64,000 bases of DNA from Buttiauxella sp. B2 (GCF_006376615.1 NZ_VEXQ01000013.1:84939-148938); one strand, 5' to 3'. Shown: positions 54,759 to 64,000, counted from the stretch's first letter. Numbers and translations: made by a program. The notes: generated from the letters alone by a model not told the origin.

Positions 54759-55066
54759 AGAGAATAATCATTTTGGCGGGAATTTTATTGTGTGCCCAAC
54801 CGGTACTGGCAAAAGGGGATGCGCAAGCTGGTGAGCAAAAAGCCATGATGTGTGTGGCTTGCCATGGTGCGACGGGGAAAGTATCGGTGCCGATGTATCC
54901 GAATCTTGCTGGTCAGAACGAGGCTTATCTTGAGCATTCACTACAGGCATATAAAAAGGGTGAGCGTAGCGGTGGGCAAGCTGAAGTGATGAAGGCGTAC
55001 GTTAGCGGCTTGTCGGATGAAGATATTAGCAATCTGGCGGCTTATTACGCTTCAATGAAGCCATAA
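54755..55066 (+). CDS. Small periplasmic monohaem c-type cytochrome
   Basis: It is 103 aa. A signal peptide (about 1-19, ending PVLA-K) is followed by the single haem-attachment motif CVACH (Cys33, Cys36, His37). [14 protein letters not shown] and a C-terminal [21 protein letters not shown] resemble one half of cytochrome c4 or a c553-type protein; Met80 (in AEVMKAY) is the likely distal haem ligand. The ATG overlaps the tilS stop (ATGA) and follows AAAGGAG, so it is translated with tilS. E. coli has no gene here. The electron donor and acceptor are unknown; maturation would need a Ccm system, not in this window. Haem-protein call sure, role not. Confidence 0.9.
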   Translation: MKRIIILAGILLCAQPVLAKGDAQAGEQKAMMCVACHGATGKVSVPMYPNLAGQNEAYLEHSLQAYKKGERSGGQAEVMKAYVSGLSDEDISNLAAYYASMKP

Positions 55067-55092
55067 AAAAACGGGCAGCTCAGAGCTGCCCG
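55066..55092 (-). terminator. Terminator after rof, overlapping the cytochrome gene end
   Basis: CGGGCAGCT / AGCTGCCCG (55072-55092) with a 3-base loop. The T-run (TTTTTTTA) lies on the minus-strand exit side and runs up to the cytochrome stop codon. On the plus strand no T-run follows the stem. Confidence 0.88.
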
Positions 55093-55113
55093 CGCATGCG
55101 GATACTTTGCGTA

Positions 55114-55374
55114 TCAGGACTCGCTAACTACGACAGTACCAATTTCAGGATGGCTGAAGCTGGTAATTTTATCGAGGCGAACTTCGCGGGTGGCACCGGC
55201 ATCGTCGAGAATCAAATATTCGATGTTTTTACGAGATACCAGGTCACTGGCTTTCGCCTTGAAAACTTCTCCGCTCTTTAACTCCAGTGTCAACAATAAG
55301 TGATTCTGGCAGGCGAGCTCGAGATTGTCATAATCATCACAATTGATGGGTTGATAGGCATCATTCATTGACAT
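55114..55374 (-). CDS. rof: Rho-binding antiterminator Rof
   Basis: Small protein that binds Rho hexamers and inhibits termination. It is 86 aa, the E. coli length. Acidic N-terminal region ([13 protein letters not shown]) and Sm-like beta-barrel segments ([25 protein letters not shown]). The family ending [12 protein letters not shown] is intact. Overlaps the yaeP 3' end by 14 bp and is followed by a terminator. Confidence 0.94.
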   Translation of the reverse strand: MSMNDAYQPINCDDYDNLELACQNHLLLTLELKSGEVFKAKASDLVSRKNIEYLILDDAGATREVRLDKITSFSHPEIGTVVVSES

Positions 55375-55561
55375 AATCGCTCACCAGTAAGTTCGCGGCA
55401 GCGTACGCCGCCTGTTCCCTAATAGATTCTGGTTGTGCTTCATCGGAAGCCACTTCGTTTAGCACCTTCAAGACGCAACCCAGTGCATCCGGAATGTAAC
55501 CCAAATCTCCGCTGGCTATTTCCGCATAGCGCTGCCGTACTAATACACAATACTTTTCCAC
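55361..55561 (-). CDS. yaeP: UPF0253 family protein YaeP
   Basis: Small conserved protein of unknown function, 66 aa, mostly helical, with the family core [21 protein letters not shown] chose the GTG at 55561, preceded by AAAGGAGG, which gives [10 protein letters not shown] like E. coli; the open frame extends 27 codons upstream without family support. Forms a two-gene unit with rof. Confidence 0.9.
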   Translation of the reverse strand: MEKYCVLVRQRYAEIASGDLGYIPDALGCVLKVLNEVASDEAQPESIREQAAYAAANLLVSDYVNE

Positions 55562-55765
55562 ACGCCCTCCTTTCAGAGTCCCGACCTCAGACTTAATCGT
55601 GGGATGCCAGTTAAGCCTACGAAGATAAACTCTGTTTAGCAAGGTGACTATACCACAGGCATGAAACCGATATCAGCAGCCTGACTCTCTACTTGAGTGA
55701 ATACATAACAGCGTTTTAGTGAGGTTTTCGCTACAATGAACGCCTAATTAGTGTGGAGAAGTGTG

Positions 55766-56308
55766 ATGGCGTTAAAAGCGACAATATATAAAGCGATGGT
55801 GAATGTTGCCGATCTCGATCGCAATCAATTCCTGGATAGCAACCTGACGCTTGCGCGCCATCCTTCAGAAACTCAAGAACGAATGATGCTGCGTTTATTA
55901 GCGTGGATTAAATACGCTAACGAACGGCTGCAATTTTCACGCGGATTAAGTGCTGAAGAAGAACCAGAAATCTGGCAGCGCAATGATCACATGGGCATCG
56001 ACCTGTGGATTGAACTGGGTTTACCAGAAGAAAAACGCCTGAAAAAAGCCTGTAGCCAATCTGCTGAAGTTGCACTGTTTACCTATAACAGCCGTGCGGC
56101 TGAAATCTGGTGGCAGCAGCATCAGAATAAACTTAAGCAGTATCAGAATTTGTCTATCTGGTATTTGGATGACGAGCAGTTGGCTAAGCTAAGTGAGTTT
56201 GGTACGCGTTCGATGAACTTGCAGGCCACCATTCAGGATGGGGCAATTTGGTTGTCTGATGCTGAGAATAATCTCGAAATTCACTTTACGGCCTGGCAGC
56301 ATCATTGA
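55766..56308 (+). CDS. yaeQ: YaeQ family protein
   Basis: Conserved protein with a PD-(D/E)XK nuclease-like fold in family structures; role uncertain, once described as an RfaH suppressor-type factor. It is 180 aa from ATG 55766 ([20 protein letters not shown]), preceded by GGAGAAG. Conserved [16 protein letters not shown] near 30 and [18 protein letters not shown] near 75, which carry the nuclease-like acidic and Lys residues. Its stop overlaps the arfB start by one base. Confidence 0.93.
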   Translation: MALKATIYKAMVNVADLDRNQFLDSNLTLARHPSETQERMMLRLLAWIKYANERLQFSRGLSAEEEPEIWQRNDHMGIDLWIELGLPEEKRLKKACSQSAEVALFTYNSRAAEIWWQQHQNKLKQYQNLSIWYLDDEQLAKLSEFGTRSMNLQATIQDGAIWLSDAENNLEIHFTAWQHH

Positions 56309-56727
56309 TGATAGAAGTATCCCGCGCGGTAGCAATACCGGACAGTGAAGTCACCATTACTGCTATCCGCGCACAAGGTGCGGGTGGCCAACACGTGAAT
56401 AAAACCTCTACGGCAATCCATTTGCGTTTTGACATTCGTGCCTCCAGCCTGCCAGAGTATTATAAAGAACGTCTATTGGCGGCCAGTCACCATCTTATTA
56501 CTCCAGATGGTGTGGTGGTGATCAAAGCGCAGGAATACCGTAGCCAGGAAATGAATCGTGAAGCGGCAGTCGCAAGGCTTATCTCATTGATTCAAGAATT
56601 AACCGTAGAACAGAAAAGTCGACGAGCAACCCGGCCTACACGTGCATCAAAAGAGCGTCGTTTGACATCAAAATCTCAGAAATCAACGACCAAATCGCTA
56701 CGTGGAAAAGTCCGGCGTCCTGAATAA
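56308..56727 (+). CDS. arfB: Alternative ribosome-rescue factor ArfB
   Basis: Peptidyl-tRNA hydrolase that frees ribosomes stalled on non-stop mRNA without tmRNA. It is 139 aa. The catalytic GGQ lies in [15 protein letters not shown] near residue 25; the basic C-terminal tail ([15 protein letters not shown] to the end), which enters the empty mRNA channel, is present. I chose the ATG at 56308 over an in-frame TTG three bases earlier. Coupled to yaeQ. Confidence 0.95.
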   Translation: MIEVSRAVAIPDSEVTITAIRAQGAGGQHVNKTSTAIHLRFDIRASSLPEYYKERLLAASHHLITPDGVVVIKAQEYRSQEMNREAAVARLISLIQELTVEQKSRRATRPTRASKERRLTSKSQKSTTKSLRGKVRRPE

Positions 56728-56762
56728 CGAACGGCAAAGATATTGACCAGAAGAAGGAGGAG

Positions 56763-57461
56763 ATGGTGAAAAAGATTCTATTGTCAGCGGTTGCTGTGTG
56801 CAGCTTGTTTGCACTTTTTGGCTGTAATAACCGAGCTGAAGTGCAAACTTTGCAGCCGACACAAGCAGCAGAACTGCAGCCGATGCAGCAAAGCTACCGT
56901 GGTGTTATACCTTGTGCGGATTGCTCAGGGATTGAAACCTCGCTGTTTTTGGAAAAAGACGGTACCTGGGTAATGAATCAACGTTATCAAGGGGCAAAAG
57001 AACCGGCAGTATTTGCATCCTACGGTAGCTGGGCACGTACCGCGGATAAATTAGTTCTGACAGAACGTGATGGTGAAAAACTCTATTTCCGTCCGAAAGG
57101 TGATAGCCTGGAAATGTTGGACCGGGCAGGGAATTCGATCGAGTCTCAGCTTAATTACACCCTGAAGCCAATAAAGGAAGCTTTGCCTGCGACGCCAATG
57201 ACGATGAAAGGCATGTATAAATACATGGCTGATGCAGCGATTTTCCAGGATTGTGCAACAGGTAAAACCTTTAATGTTGCCAGCAACGCTGAGCTTGAGC
57301 GTGGATACGCGGCAGCACGTGGAGAAGATTACCAGCCGGTTCTGCTGGTGGTTGATGCCCACTTTACTTTGCAGGCTTCACCAGACAGTGGTGAATTGAA
57401 AAAAACAGTCGTTACCGACCGGGCCGCTAAGTTTGAGCCTAAGAAAACCTGTCAAGATTGA
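56763..57461 (+). CDS. nlpE: Outer-membrane lipoprotein NlpE (CutF)
   Basis: Surface-contact and lipoprotein-trafficking sensor that activates the Cpx response. It is 232 aa. The lipobox ends in LFGC with the lipidated Cys at 21. The N-terminal domain has the CxxC pair in PCADCSG; the C-terminal OB-like domain has DCATG and a terminal KKTCQD that would form its disulfide, as in E. coli. GAAGGAGG lies directly before the ATG. No yaeF gene separates it from proS, unlike in E. coli. Confidence 0.95.
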   Translation: MVKKILLSAVAVCSLFALFGCNNRAEVQTLQPTQAAELQPMQQSYRGVIPCADCSGIETSLFLEKDGTWVMNQRYQGAKEPAVFASYGSWARTADKLVLTERDGEKLYFRPKGDSLEMLDRAGNSIESQLNYTLKPIKEALPATPMTMKGMYKYMADAAIFQDCATGKTFNVASNAELERGYAAARGEDYQPVLLVVDAHFTLQASPDSGELKKTVVTDRAAKFEPKKTCQD

Positions 57462-57463
57462 TA

Positions 57464-57500
57464 AAAAAATACCCCGCTAAGCAACTAGCGGGGCATTTTT
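57464..57500. terminator. Bidirectional terminator between nlpE and proS
   Basis: CCCCGCTA / TAGCGGGG with a 6-base loop, an A-run on the left and a T-run on the right, between convergent genes. Confidence 0.93.
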
Positions 57501-57516
57501 CTTAGTGCAGCAAGGT

Positions 57517-59235
57517 TTAGCGTTTAATCTGTGCCAACAAGAAATCAATGATTTCGTTGGTTTTGATCATCTGCTTCTCGCCTTCACGACGGTTTTTGTA
57601 TTCAACTTCTTCGCTATCAAGGTTGCGATCGCCAATAACGACAGTGTGTGGAATACCAATCAGTTCCATATCAGCAAACATCACGCCTGGACGTTCTTTG
57701 CGGTCATCCATCAATACGTCGATACCTTTTGCACGCAGAGTGGAATACAGCTCTTCGGCTAACTCCTTCACGCGGAAAGATTTGTGCATGTTCATTGGCA
57801 GAATGGCAACCTGGAACGGTGCAATTGCATCTGGCCACACAATGCCGCGCTCGTCGTGGTTCTGCTCAATAGAAGCCGCGACTGCACGAGTCACGCCAAT
57901 ACCGTAGCAACCCATAGTCAGAATCTGGTTACGGCCGTCCTCGCCCTGAACAGATGCTTTCATCGCTTCGGAATACTTAGTGCCGAGCTGGAAGATATGA
58001 CCCACTTCGATACCACGTTTAATCAGCAGCGTACCTTTGCCATCTGGGCATGGGTCGCCTTCAACTACGTTACGGATATCAGCAACTTCTGGCAGCGCAA
58101 CGTCACGTTCCCAGTTAATACCAACGAAATGTTTGCCGTCGATGTTTGCGCCAGCAGCGAAATCGCTCATTGCAGCAACGGTACGGTCAACAACCACTGG
58201 AATTGGCAGATTGACTGGGCCAAGTGAGCCAGGACCTGCATTAACTACCGCGCGAATTTCTTCTTCGGTTGCGAAAGTCAGTGGGCTGGCAACTTGTGGC
58301 AGTTTTTCTGCTTTAACTTCATTCAGCGCATGATCGCCACGAACCAACAGAGCAACCAGTGGGTAAGCACTGCCTTCAGTTGCTTTAACCATCAGGGTTT
58401 TAACTGTTTTCTCGACTGGCAGGTTGAACTGCTCAACCAACTCAGCAATGGTTTTGGCATTTGGGGTATCAATCTGCGTCATTTCAACGGTCGGTGCTGC
58501 ACGACCGCCTGCTGGAGCTACAGCCTCAGCAAATTCGATGTTAGCTGCGTAGTCAGATTCGGTTGAGAAGATGATGTCATCTTCACCGCTTTGCGCCAGC
58601 ACCTGGAATTCATGAGATGCGCTACCGCCGATAGAACCTGTGTCAGCTTCTACTGCACGGAAATCCAGACCCATACGGGTGAAGATTTTGCTGTAGGCCT
58701 GATACATCGCATCGTAAGTTTCCTGCAAAGATTCCTGAGTCGTATGGAAAGAATAAGCATCTTTCATCAGGAATTCGCGGGAACGCATCACGCCGAAACG
58801 TGGGCGAACTTCATCGCGGAATTTGGTTTGAATCTGGAAAAAGTTCAGCGGCAGCTGCTTGTAAGAGCTCAGCTCGTTACGAATCAGGTCTGTGATGACT
58901 TCTTCATGAGTTGGGCCGAGTACAAATGGGCGTTCGCCGCGATCAACAAAACGCAGCAGTTCTGGGCCATATTGCTCCCAACGACCACTTTCTTGCCATA
59001 ATTCAGCAGGCTGAACCACAGGCATACACACCTCGATTGCACCGGCGTTGTTCATTTCTTCACGCACGATGTTTTCGACTTTTTTCAGAACACGCAAACC
59101 GGTCGGTAACCAGGCATATAAACCGGAAGCGAGTTTGCGGATCATCCCGGCACGCAGCATCAGTTGGTGACTGATGACTTCGGCATCGGCTGGTGTCTCC
59201 TTCAGTGTGGAGAGCAGATATTGGCTAGTACGCAT
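57517..59235 (-). CDS. proS: Prolyl-tRNA synthetase
   Basis: Class II synthetase with an editing domain removing mischarged alanine. It is 572 aa, equal to E. coli. Class II motifs: [13 protein letters not shown] (motif 1 zone), [21 protein letters not shown] (motif 2, quoted in two parts around residue 140), and GIGVTRAV (motif 3, near 450). The INS editing domain spans about 230-395. Start MRTSQYLL at 59235 by family match; the frame is open 19 codons further. Confidence 0.97.
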   Translation of the reverse strand: MRTSQYLLSTLKETPADAEVISHQLMLRAGMIRKLASGLYAWLPTGLRVLKKVENIVREEMNNAGAIEVCMPVVQPAELWQESGRWEQYGPELLRFVDRGERPFVLGPTHEEVITDLIRNELSSYKQLPLNFFQIQTKFRDEVRPRFGVMRSREFLMKDAYSFHTTQESLQETYDAMYQAYSKIFTRMGLDFRAVEADTGSIGGSASHEFQVLAQSGEDDIIFSTESDYAANIEFAEAVAPAGGRAAPTVEMTQIDTPNAKTIAELVEQFNLPVEKTVKTLMVKATEGSAYPLVALLVRGDHALNEVKAEKLPQVASPLTFATEEEIRAVVNAGPGSLGPVNLPIPVVVDRTVAAMSDFAAGANIDGKHFVGINWERDVALPEVADIRNVVEGDPCPDGKGTLLIKRGIEVGHIFQLGTKYSEAMKASVQGEDGRNQILTMGCYGIGVTRAVAASIEQNHDERGIVWPDAIAPFQVAILPMNMHKSFRVKELAEELYSTLRAKGIDVLMDDRKERPGVMFADMELIGIPHTVVIGDRNLDSEEVEYKNRREGEKQMIKTNEIIDFLLAQIKR

Positions 59236-59304
59236 GTTGTTACGGTTCCATTTGAACGGCAGATAACCGGCTACCTGAGTAGCCTGATGCAAAATAAGTG
59301 TTTT

Positions 59305-59332
59305 AGTTTACCAGTGTGGCAAGGATGTCAAA
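59305..59332 (-). promoter_or_regulatory. Possible proS promoter
   Basis: On the minus strand TTGACA (59332-59327) and TAAACT (59310-59305) with 16 bp spacing, about 70 bp before proS. The -35 is perfect, the -10 is weak. Confidence 0.55.
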
Positions 59333-59348
59333 AGAGAAGGGCGATAAA

Positions 59349-60056
59349 TTAACGACTCTCAATAGCAAACACTTCTGAACCCTGTTCGGTTACACGCCAG
59401 CGGACGTTGAATTCCAGCAATAAAACGGCGTAAGTTTTACCGCTATCCTCACCCTTACGATAAGCCGGACGGGGATCTTGTGCCAGCACTTCGCGGATGA
59501 AACGTTCAATGTGCGGGTAACGTTTCTCAAGCTGTGTTAATTGCGGTTGTAATTCAGATGTGAAGTAAACCGGCATATCGGCTGCGGGGGCATTCTGAGC
59601 GTAACCTGCAACGGCTTCTGGCACCGCTTCAGCAAACGGTAAGTAAGGTTTGATATCAACTATCGGAGTGCCATCAACCAAATCCAGACTACCAAGCTGC
59701 AAAATGACCTGATCTTTCTGGCAGCGAATACCTTTCAATTCGACCAATGACATACCAATCGGGTTTGGGCGAAATGTTGAGCGTGTAGCAAACACGCCCA
59801 TGCGAGCATTTCCACCTAAACGAGGCGGACGAACCGTGGGCCGCCAGCCACCTTCCATCGTTTGATGAAAGACAAATAGCAGCCATAGATGACTAAAACC
59901 TTCGAGGCCACGAACAGCATCCGCCATATTAAAAGGTGGCAGTAAATGCAATTCGCCACCGCCATCAGTTACCAGACCTGGTTGGCGGGGAACGGCAAAT
60001 TTCTCTTTATACGGGGAGCGAATGACACCAATTTGCTCAAAGCTAAATGCTGTCAT
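59349..60056 (-). CDS. trmO: tRNA (adenine(37)-N6)-methyltransferase TrmO
   Basis: Methylates t6A37 of tRNA(Thr) to m6t6A, using SAM and a beta-barrel fold (formerly tsaA/yaeB). It is 235 aa. Family blocks: IGVIRSPYKEKFAVPRQPG near 8, VFHQTMEGGW near 58, RPPRLGG, and FATRSTFRPNPIGMS near 88. The ATG at 60056 overlaps the rcsF stop by 4 bp; the longer frame would reach inside rcsF. Confidence 0.95.
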   Translation of the reverse strand: MTAFSFEQIGVIRSPYKEKFAVPRQPGLVTDGGGELHLLPPFNMADAVRGLEGFSHLWLLFVFHQTMEGGWRPTVRPPRLGGNARMGVFATRSTFRPNPIGMSLVELKGIRCQKDQVILQLGSLDLVDGTPIVDIKPYLPFAEAVPEAVAGYAQNAPAADMPVYFTSELQPQLTQLEKRYPHIERFIREVLAQDPRPAYRKGEDSGKTYAVLLLEFNVRWRVTEQGSEVFAIESR

Positions 60057-60457
60057 TTTGCCGAGACATTTAATGCCGAACCTACACAAACAGCCTGACG
60101 GTAACATCCTGGCGTGCCGCTGGTGACATCGCAGCTATGTAATAATACGGCGTTAGCTTTCATTTTTGATGCATTTACTTGCAAGCGTTTACGCGCCGTA
60201 GGGATATTGGGTGGAGAATCCTGATTGCTAACCTGGCATGAGTCACCGCTCACTTCACCGAGATCACGGAAAGGTTTACCTACTAATTCTTCTGCATTGG
60301 TATAGATTTTTACTGGCGCAGGACGAACAGGTTTCGGTTTAGTCGGTTCTGGAGCCGGCGGTGTTGCGGTGCTTTGAACAGGTTCAACGGGAGATCTGCT
60401 TAGCATCGTACAGCCGCTCAGCATTACTGCTAATAAACAGATCGGTAAAGCACGCAT
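60053..60457 (-). CDS. rcsF: Outer-membrane lipoprotein RcsF
   Basis: Senses LPS and peptidoglycan stress and signals to the Rcs phosphorelay through IgaA; passes through BamA to the surface. It is 134 aa, the E. coli length. Lipobox MLSGC with Cys16; a Pro-rich linker (about 25-50) that threads the membrane; a C-terminal domain with the four disulfide cysteines (GDSCQ, LHSCD, PGCYR, AVCVG). Between metQ and trmO; overlaps trmO by 4 bp. Confidence 0.96.
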   Translation of the reverse strand: MRALPICLLAVMLSGCTMLSRSPVEPVQSTATPPAPEPTKPKPVRPAPVKIYTNAEELVGKPFRDLGEVSGDSCQVSNQDSPPNIPTARKRLQVNASKMKANAVLLHSCDVTSGTPGCYRQAVCVGSALNVSAK

Positions 60458-60516
60458 AATTTTTCCTCAATGAATGATAAAACGCGATTATTGAACCAAG
60501 CTATCGCACAAATAAC

Positions 60517-60539
60517 AAGACGGGCATTCGCCCGTCTTA
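60517..60539 (-). terminator. Terminator after metQ
   Basis: AAGACGGGC / GCCCGTCTT with a 4-base loop, 33 bp past the metQ stop. The following minus-strand GTTATTTG is only moderately T-rich. Confidence 0.8.
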
Positions 60540-60571
60540 GAATATTTACGTACAAATAGAAGAATAGAAAC

Positions 60572-61387
60572 TTACCAGCCTTTTACTGCGCCGCCATTGA
60601 AGACTTTGTTTGCTGCTTCGTAAACTTCGTCAGACTGGTATGCCTGAACGAATTTCTTCACGTTTTCAGCGTCTTTGTTATCTTCGCGGGAAACGATCAG
60701 GTTTACGTATGGAGAATCTTTGCCTTCAACAAAGATACCGTCTTTAGCTGGAGTCAGGCCAATCTGGCTTGCATAGGTGGTATTGATGATTGCCAGAGCA
60801 ATCTGAGCATCATCCAAAGAACGTGGCAGTTGTGGTGCTTCCAGTTCAACCAGCTTCAGGTTTTTAGGGTTTTCAGTAACATCCAGAACGGTTGGCAGCA
60901 GACCAACGCCATCTTTCAGTTTGATCAGACCTTGTTGTTGCAGCAGCAATAAAGAACGACCAAGGTTAGTTGGGTCGTTTGGTAGAGCAACCTGCGCGCC
61001 TGCTTGCAGTTCATCCAGAGATTTGATTTTTTTGGAATAGCCAGCAATCGGGTAGACGAACGTGTTACCTACAGCAACTAGTTTGTAGCCACGGTCTTTG
61101 ATTTGCTGATCCAGGTATGGCTTGTGCTGGAAGGCGTTAGCATCGATATCGCCTTTGCTCAGCGCTTCGTTAGGCAGAACGTAATCGTTAAAGGTAACCA
61201 GCTCAACATCCAGGCCGTATTTCTCTTTTGCGACTTTCTGTGCAACTTCGGCAACTTGCTGTTCAGCACCGACAATAACGCCCACTTTGATATGGTTTGG
61301 ATCTTTCTCGTCCTGGCCACAACCCACGAGTGCCAGAGAACCAATCAGAGCACCAACTGCCGCAAAGGTTTTAAATTTAAAAGACAT
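60572..61387 (-). CDS. metQ: D-/L-methionine-binding lipoprotein MetQ
   Basis: Substrate-binding component of the methionine ABC importer. It is 271 aa. Lipobox LVGC with Cys23 after a short signal; the NLPA-family fold shows KVGVIVGAEQQVAEVAQ near 35, NDYVLPNEALSKGDIDANAFQHKPYL near 67 (with residues lining the pocket) and ALPNDPTNLGRSL near 130. 44 bp after metI. Ends KVFNGGAVKGW. Confidence 0.96.
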   Translation of the reverse strand: MSFKFKTFAAVGALIGSLALVGCGQDEKDPNHIKVGVIVGAEQQVAEVAQKVAKEKYGLDVELVTFNDYVLPNEALSKGDIDANAFQHKPYLDQQIKDRGYKLVAVGNTFVYPIAGYSKKIKSLDELQAGAQVALPNDPTNLGRSLLLLQQQGLIKLKDGVGLLPTVLDVTENPKNLKLVELEAPQLPRSLDDAQIALAIINTTYASQIGLTPAKDGIFVEGKDSPYVNLIVSREDNKDAENVKKFVQAYQSDEVYEAANKVFNGGAVKGW

Positions 61388-61431
61388 ATCCCTTCCTTAC
61401 TATGTATAAAAACGATGTTGTGTTGAACGTA

Positions 61432-62085
61432 TTATTTGTGAGTTACAGTCCGGACGATACGATCGCCAGAGACTTGAATTAAATACACTAATACTACCAA
61501 TAACACTAATACCGTATTCATCACGGTAGCGTTATATCCGATATAACCATACTGATAGCCAATCTGGCCCAGACCACCGGCACCAACAGCACCGCCCATA
61601 GCAGAATAGCCCACCAGGGTAATTAGCGTAATGGTTGCAGCGTTCACAAGACCTGGTAGTGCTTCTGGCAGAAGTACTTTGCGGATGATTTGCAGCGGTG
61701 TTGCGCCCATAGCGCGTGAAGCTTCAATCAGGCCCGATGGGATTTCCAGCAAGGCATTTTCTACCATACGTGCAATAAAGGGTGCTGCACCGACGGTTAA
61801 TGGAACGATAGCCGCTTGCAGACCAATTGAAGTTCCGACAATTGCACGGGTAAAGGGAATCATCCACACCAGCAATATAATGAATGGAATAGAACGGAAG
61901 ATATTCACCAGTGCAGAGAGGATGTTATACACCTTCGCATTCGCGCTGATTTGCCCTGGGCGGGTAATATAAAGCAATACGCCGACAGGCAGGCCGAGCA
62001 CAAAGCCAAAGAAGCCAGATACAAACGTCATCGCCAGCGTTTCATACACGCCTTTTAACAGTAACCACATCATTGGCTCAGACAT
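61432..62085 (-). CDS. metI: D-/L-methionine ABC transporter permease MetI
   Basis: Inner-membrane channel subunit with about five helices. It is 217 aa, the E. coli length. The permease signature [22 protein letters not shown] near residue 125-145 (quoted in part) is the coupling helix that docks on MetN. Overlaps the metN 3' end by 8 bp. Confidence 0.96.
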   Translation of the reverse strand: MSEPMMWLLLKGVYETLAMTFVSGFFGFVLGLPVGVLLYITRPGQISANAKVYNILSALVNIFRSIPFIILLVWMIPFTRAIVGTSIGLQAAIVPLTVGAAPFIARMVENALLEIPSGLIEASRAMGATPLQIIRKVLLPEALPGLVNAATITLITLVGYSAMGGAVGAGGLGQIGYQYGYIGYNATVMNTVLVLLVVLVYLIQVSGDRIVRTVTHK

Positions 62086-63109
62086 AACCCAGTACCTCTA
62101 CTTTTACATGTTGCTGCTGTAAATATGCGATAGCAGCGTCCATATCTTGATGTTCTCCATGCAATTCGCACAACATGATGCCGAATTTCACGCCACCGGC
62201 GTAATCCATCTGCGCGCTGATAATATTGCTGTTCACATTGAAACGGCGGGCGGTTTCGGAAAGAAGAGGTGCATCCACAGACTGACCGGTAAACTCCAGT
62301 CGCAGCAACGGAACGGTAGTGTCGCTCTTGTTGATGCTCAAACGCTGTGCGTAATCTTCTGGAATATCCAAATGCAGAGTGGATTGAATAAACTGTTGTG
62401 CAAGTGGCGTCTTAGGATGAGAGAACACCTCGCTCACGGTATCTTGTTCTATTAATTCACCATCGCTGATAACCGCGACGCAATCACAGATGCGTTTTAC
62501 GACATCCATTTCGTGAGTAATCAAAAGAATAGTCAGACCAAGGCGACGGTTGATGTCTTTCAACAGCTCGAGAATCGAACGAGTGGTTGCCGGGTCGAGT
62601 GCGCTGGTGGCCTCATCACATAAAAGTACTTTAGGATTGCTTGCTAAAGCACGTGCGATAGCAACACGCTGCTTTTGCCCGCCAGACAGGTTGGCAGGAT
62701 AAGCATCATGTTTATCGCTCAAACCAACCAAATCGAGTAATTCGGACACGCGGCGTTTAATTTCTTCGCGAGGAGTGTTGTCCAACTCTAAAGGCAATGA
62801 GATGTTGCCATAAACTGTACGGGAAGAAAGCAAATTAAAGTGCTGGAAAATCATGCCAATCTGGCGGCGTGCTTTAGTAAGTTGGCCTTCAGGAAGCGTC
62901 GTTAGTTCCTGTCCATCGACCAGTACCGAGCCTTGCGTTGGGCGCTCAAGCAGGTTTACGCAACGGATAAGGGTGCTTTTCCCTGCACCTGATGCGCCAA
63001 TCACGCCATAAATTTGCCCAGCAGGAACATGCAGGCTGACGTTATTCAACGCCTGTATGCTGCGATTTCCTTGTTGGAACACTTTGGTGATATTCGAAAG
63101 TTTAATCAT
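62078..63109 (-). CDS. metN: D-/L-methionine ABC transporter ATP-binding protein MetN
   Basis: ATPase of the methionine importer. It is 343 aa. Walker [10 protein letters not shown] near 38, signature LSGGQKQRV near 140, Walker [13 protein letters not shown] near 161, and a switch His in ITHEMD. The C-terminal NIL (ACT-like) domain, about 265-343, binds methionine and shuts off transport in E. coli. First gene of metNIQ, preceded by MetJ-type boxes. Confidence 0.97.
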   Translation of the reverse strand: MIKLSNITKVFQQGNRSIQALNNVSLHVPAGQIYGVIGASGAGKSTLIRCVNLLERPTQGSVLVDGQELTTLPEGQLTKARRQIGMIFQHFNLLSSRTVYGNISLPLELDNTPREEIKRRVSELLDLVGLSDKHDAYPANLSGGQKQRVAIARALASNPKVLLCDEATSALDPATTRSILELLKDINRRLGLTILLITHEMDVVKRICDCVAVISDGELIEQDTVSEVFSHPKTPLAQQFIQSTLHLDIPEDYAQRLSINKSDTTVPLLRLEFTGQSVDAPLLSETARRFNVNSNIISAQMDYAGGVKFGIMLCELHGEHQDMDAAIAYLQQQHVKVEVLGYV

Positions 63110-63185
63110 TAGGTTATTTATTATCGTATGAGTGTAAGCCGTGGCATTTTCTGCTGCCGATAACGGGCGATGACCGTTATCAATA

Positions 63186-63210
63186 TGGATGTTAAGGCAT
63201 CCAGACGTCT
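63186..63210 (-). promoter_or_regulatory. MetJ boxes upstream of metN
   Basis: Minus strand: AGACGTCT (63210-63203) matches the met-box consensus exactly, followed directly by GGATGCCT (63202-63195), with AACATCCA (63193-63186) as a weaker third. Tandem 8-bp repeats are how MetJ-SAM binds; repression of metNIQ by MetJ is established in E. coli. Confidence 0.85.
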
Positions 63211-63297
63211 AAATCAATCTGCGAATGATTGTCTGTTCTCGCCCAGATAGAAAACCATGCGATACTACACCAAATCCCCAGTTTCAGGAGTTACCAA

Positions 63298-63864
63298 GTG
63301 GCACAGTCTGTTCCAGCTATTTTTCTCGATCGTGATGGCACCATTAATGTTGACCATGGTTATGTCCATGAAGTTGACCAGTTCGTGTTCATTGATGGTG
63401 TGATTGACGCAATGCGTGAGTTAAAAGCAATGGGCTATGCATTAGTTCTTGTCACCAACCAATCAGGCATTGCCCGCGGCATGTTCACAGAAGGTGATTT
63501 TGAGAATCTGACAGAATGGATGGACTGGTCTTTAGCAGACCGTGGCGTTGACCTTGATGGTATTTATTATTGCCCGCATCATCCGGAGGCAATAGTAGAA
63601 GAGTTTCGCCAAACCTGCGATTGCCGCAAACCGAAACCGGGCATGCTGCTCTCAGCTCAAGAGTTTCTTCATATAGATATGGCTTCTTCTTATATGGTTG
63701 GAGACAAACTGGAAGACATGCAAGCAGCATCAGCGGCACAGGTAGGGACAAAAGTACTGGTTCGTAGTGGTAAGCCAGTCACTGAGCAAAGTGAAGCTGC
63801 GGCCGATTTTGTCATTAATAGCCTCGCAGACCTGCCAAAAGCGATAAAATCGCGCCAAAAATAG
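63298..63864 (+). CDS. gmhB: D-glycero-beta-D-manno-heptose-1,7-bisphosphate 7-phosphatase
   Basis: HAD phosphatase of the ADP-heptose pathway for LPS inner core. It is 188 aa. Catalytic motif FLDRDGTIN near residue 9, the Thr/Ser in VTNQSG near 53, the zinc-binding loop YYCPHHPE...CDCRKP near 90-110, and [10 protein letters not shown] near 135. GTG start at 63298 follows CAGGAG and matches the family N-terminus; the frame is open 23 codons upstream without support. Directly before an rRNA operon, as in E. coli. Confidence 0.95.
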   Translation: MAQSVPAIFLDRDGTINVDHGYVHEVDQFVFIDGVIDAMRELKAMGYALVLVTNQSGIARGMFTEGDFENLTEWMDWSLADRGVDLDGIYYCPHHPEAIVEEFRQTCDCRKPKPGMLLSAQEFLHIDMASSYMVGDKLEDMQAASAAQVGTKVLVRSGKPVTEQSEAAADFVINSLADLPKAIKSRQK

Positions 63865-64000
63865 ACGTAGCGGTTATAAAATGTGCGCTTGGTAATTATT
63901 TTGAAATTAGGGGTTGTCAGCGTCCAGAAAATCCCTATACTGCGCCTCCACTGACACGGCACAACGGCTTACAAACCGGCCCGTCAGCCAGATGAAAAGC
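63865..64000 (+). promoter_or_regulatory. rRNA operon P1 promoter region (rrnH position)
   Basis: TTGTCA (63914-63919) and TATACT (63936-63941) are 16 bp apart, with a GCGCCTCC discriminator and a start predicted near 63949. An A/T-rich UP-like stretch precedes the -35. The 16-bp spacer, the discriminator and the following CACTGACACGGC are typical of enterobacterial rrn P1. A further promoter and the 16S gene should lie past the window edge. Confidence 0.9.

Overview
The window is a stretch of core chromosome from a member of the Enterobacteriaceae. Nearly every gene has a full-length counterpart at the same place in the E. coli pcnB-to-rrnH region (roughly minutes 3 to 5). Protein identity is high but clearly below E. 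coli-to-E. coli level, and there are local differences: no gene sits where E. coli has yaeI or yaeF, a small c-type cytochrome gene follows tilS, and some extracellular loops of FhuA and BamA are shorter. I place it in Enterobacteriaceae outside Escherichia; I cannot name the genus from sequence alone. I see no prophage, insertion sequence, CRISPR array or tRNA gene.

Layout. Positions 1-4300 (minus strand): pcnB (3' end cut by the window edge), gluQ, dksA, sfsA, thpR. Positions 4.3-15.7 kb (plus): an ERIC element, hrpB, mrcB, then the Fur-type fhuACDB ferrichrome operon. Positions 15.7-21.3 kb: hemL (-), clcA (+), a second ERIC, erpA (+), a TRIC/UPF0126 membrane protein (-), and mtnN-btuF (-). 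Positions 21.4-30.8 kb: dgt, degP and cdaR on plus; yaeH, dapD, glnD and map on minus. Positions 30.8-50.6 kb form the long plus-strand run rpsB-tsf-pyrH-frr-dxr-uppS-cdsA-rseP-bamA-skp-lpxD-fabZ-lpxA-lpxB-rnhB-dnaE-accA: translation, isoprenoid and phospholipid precursors, outer-membrane assembly, lipid A, replication and fatty-acid synthesis. Positions 50.8-57.5 kb: ldcC, yaeR, tilS, the cytochrome gene, then rof/yaeP (-), yaeQ, arfB, nlpE. Positions 57.5-63.1 kb (minus): proS, trmO, rcsF, metQ, metI, metN. The window ends with gmhB and the P1 promoter of a ribosomal RNA operon whose 16S gene lies beyond the edge.

How the parts work together. Much of the window serves the cell envelope and its stress sensing: PBP1b, DegP, RseP, BamA, Skp, the lipid A enzymes, NlpE and RcsF feed the sigma-E, Cpx and Rcs responses, and the degP upstream region carries sites resembling both a CpxR box and a sigma-E promoter. 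A second theme is import of scarce nutrients under dedicated regulators: a Fur-like site before fhuA, MetJ-type boxes before metN, and BtuF for vitamin B12.

I found no convincing undescribed multi-gene system. The observations most worth follow-up are the cytochrome c gene translationally coupled to tilS, the shortened FhuA loop 4, the changed BamA loops 6 and 7, strong unexplained hairpins between bamA and skp and between lpxD and fabZ, and a terminator placed almost on top of the glnD start.
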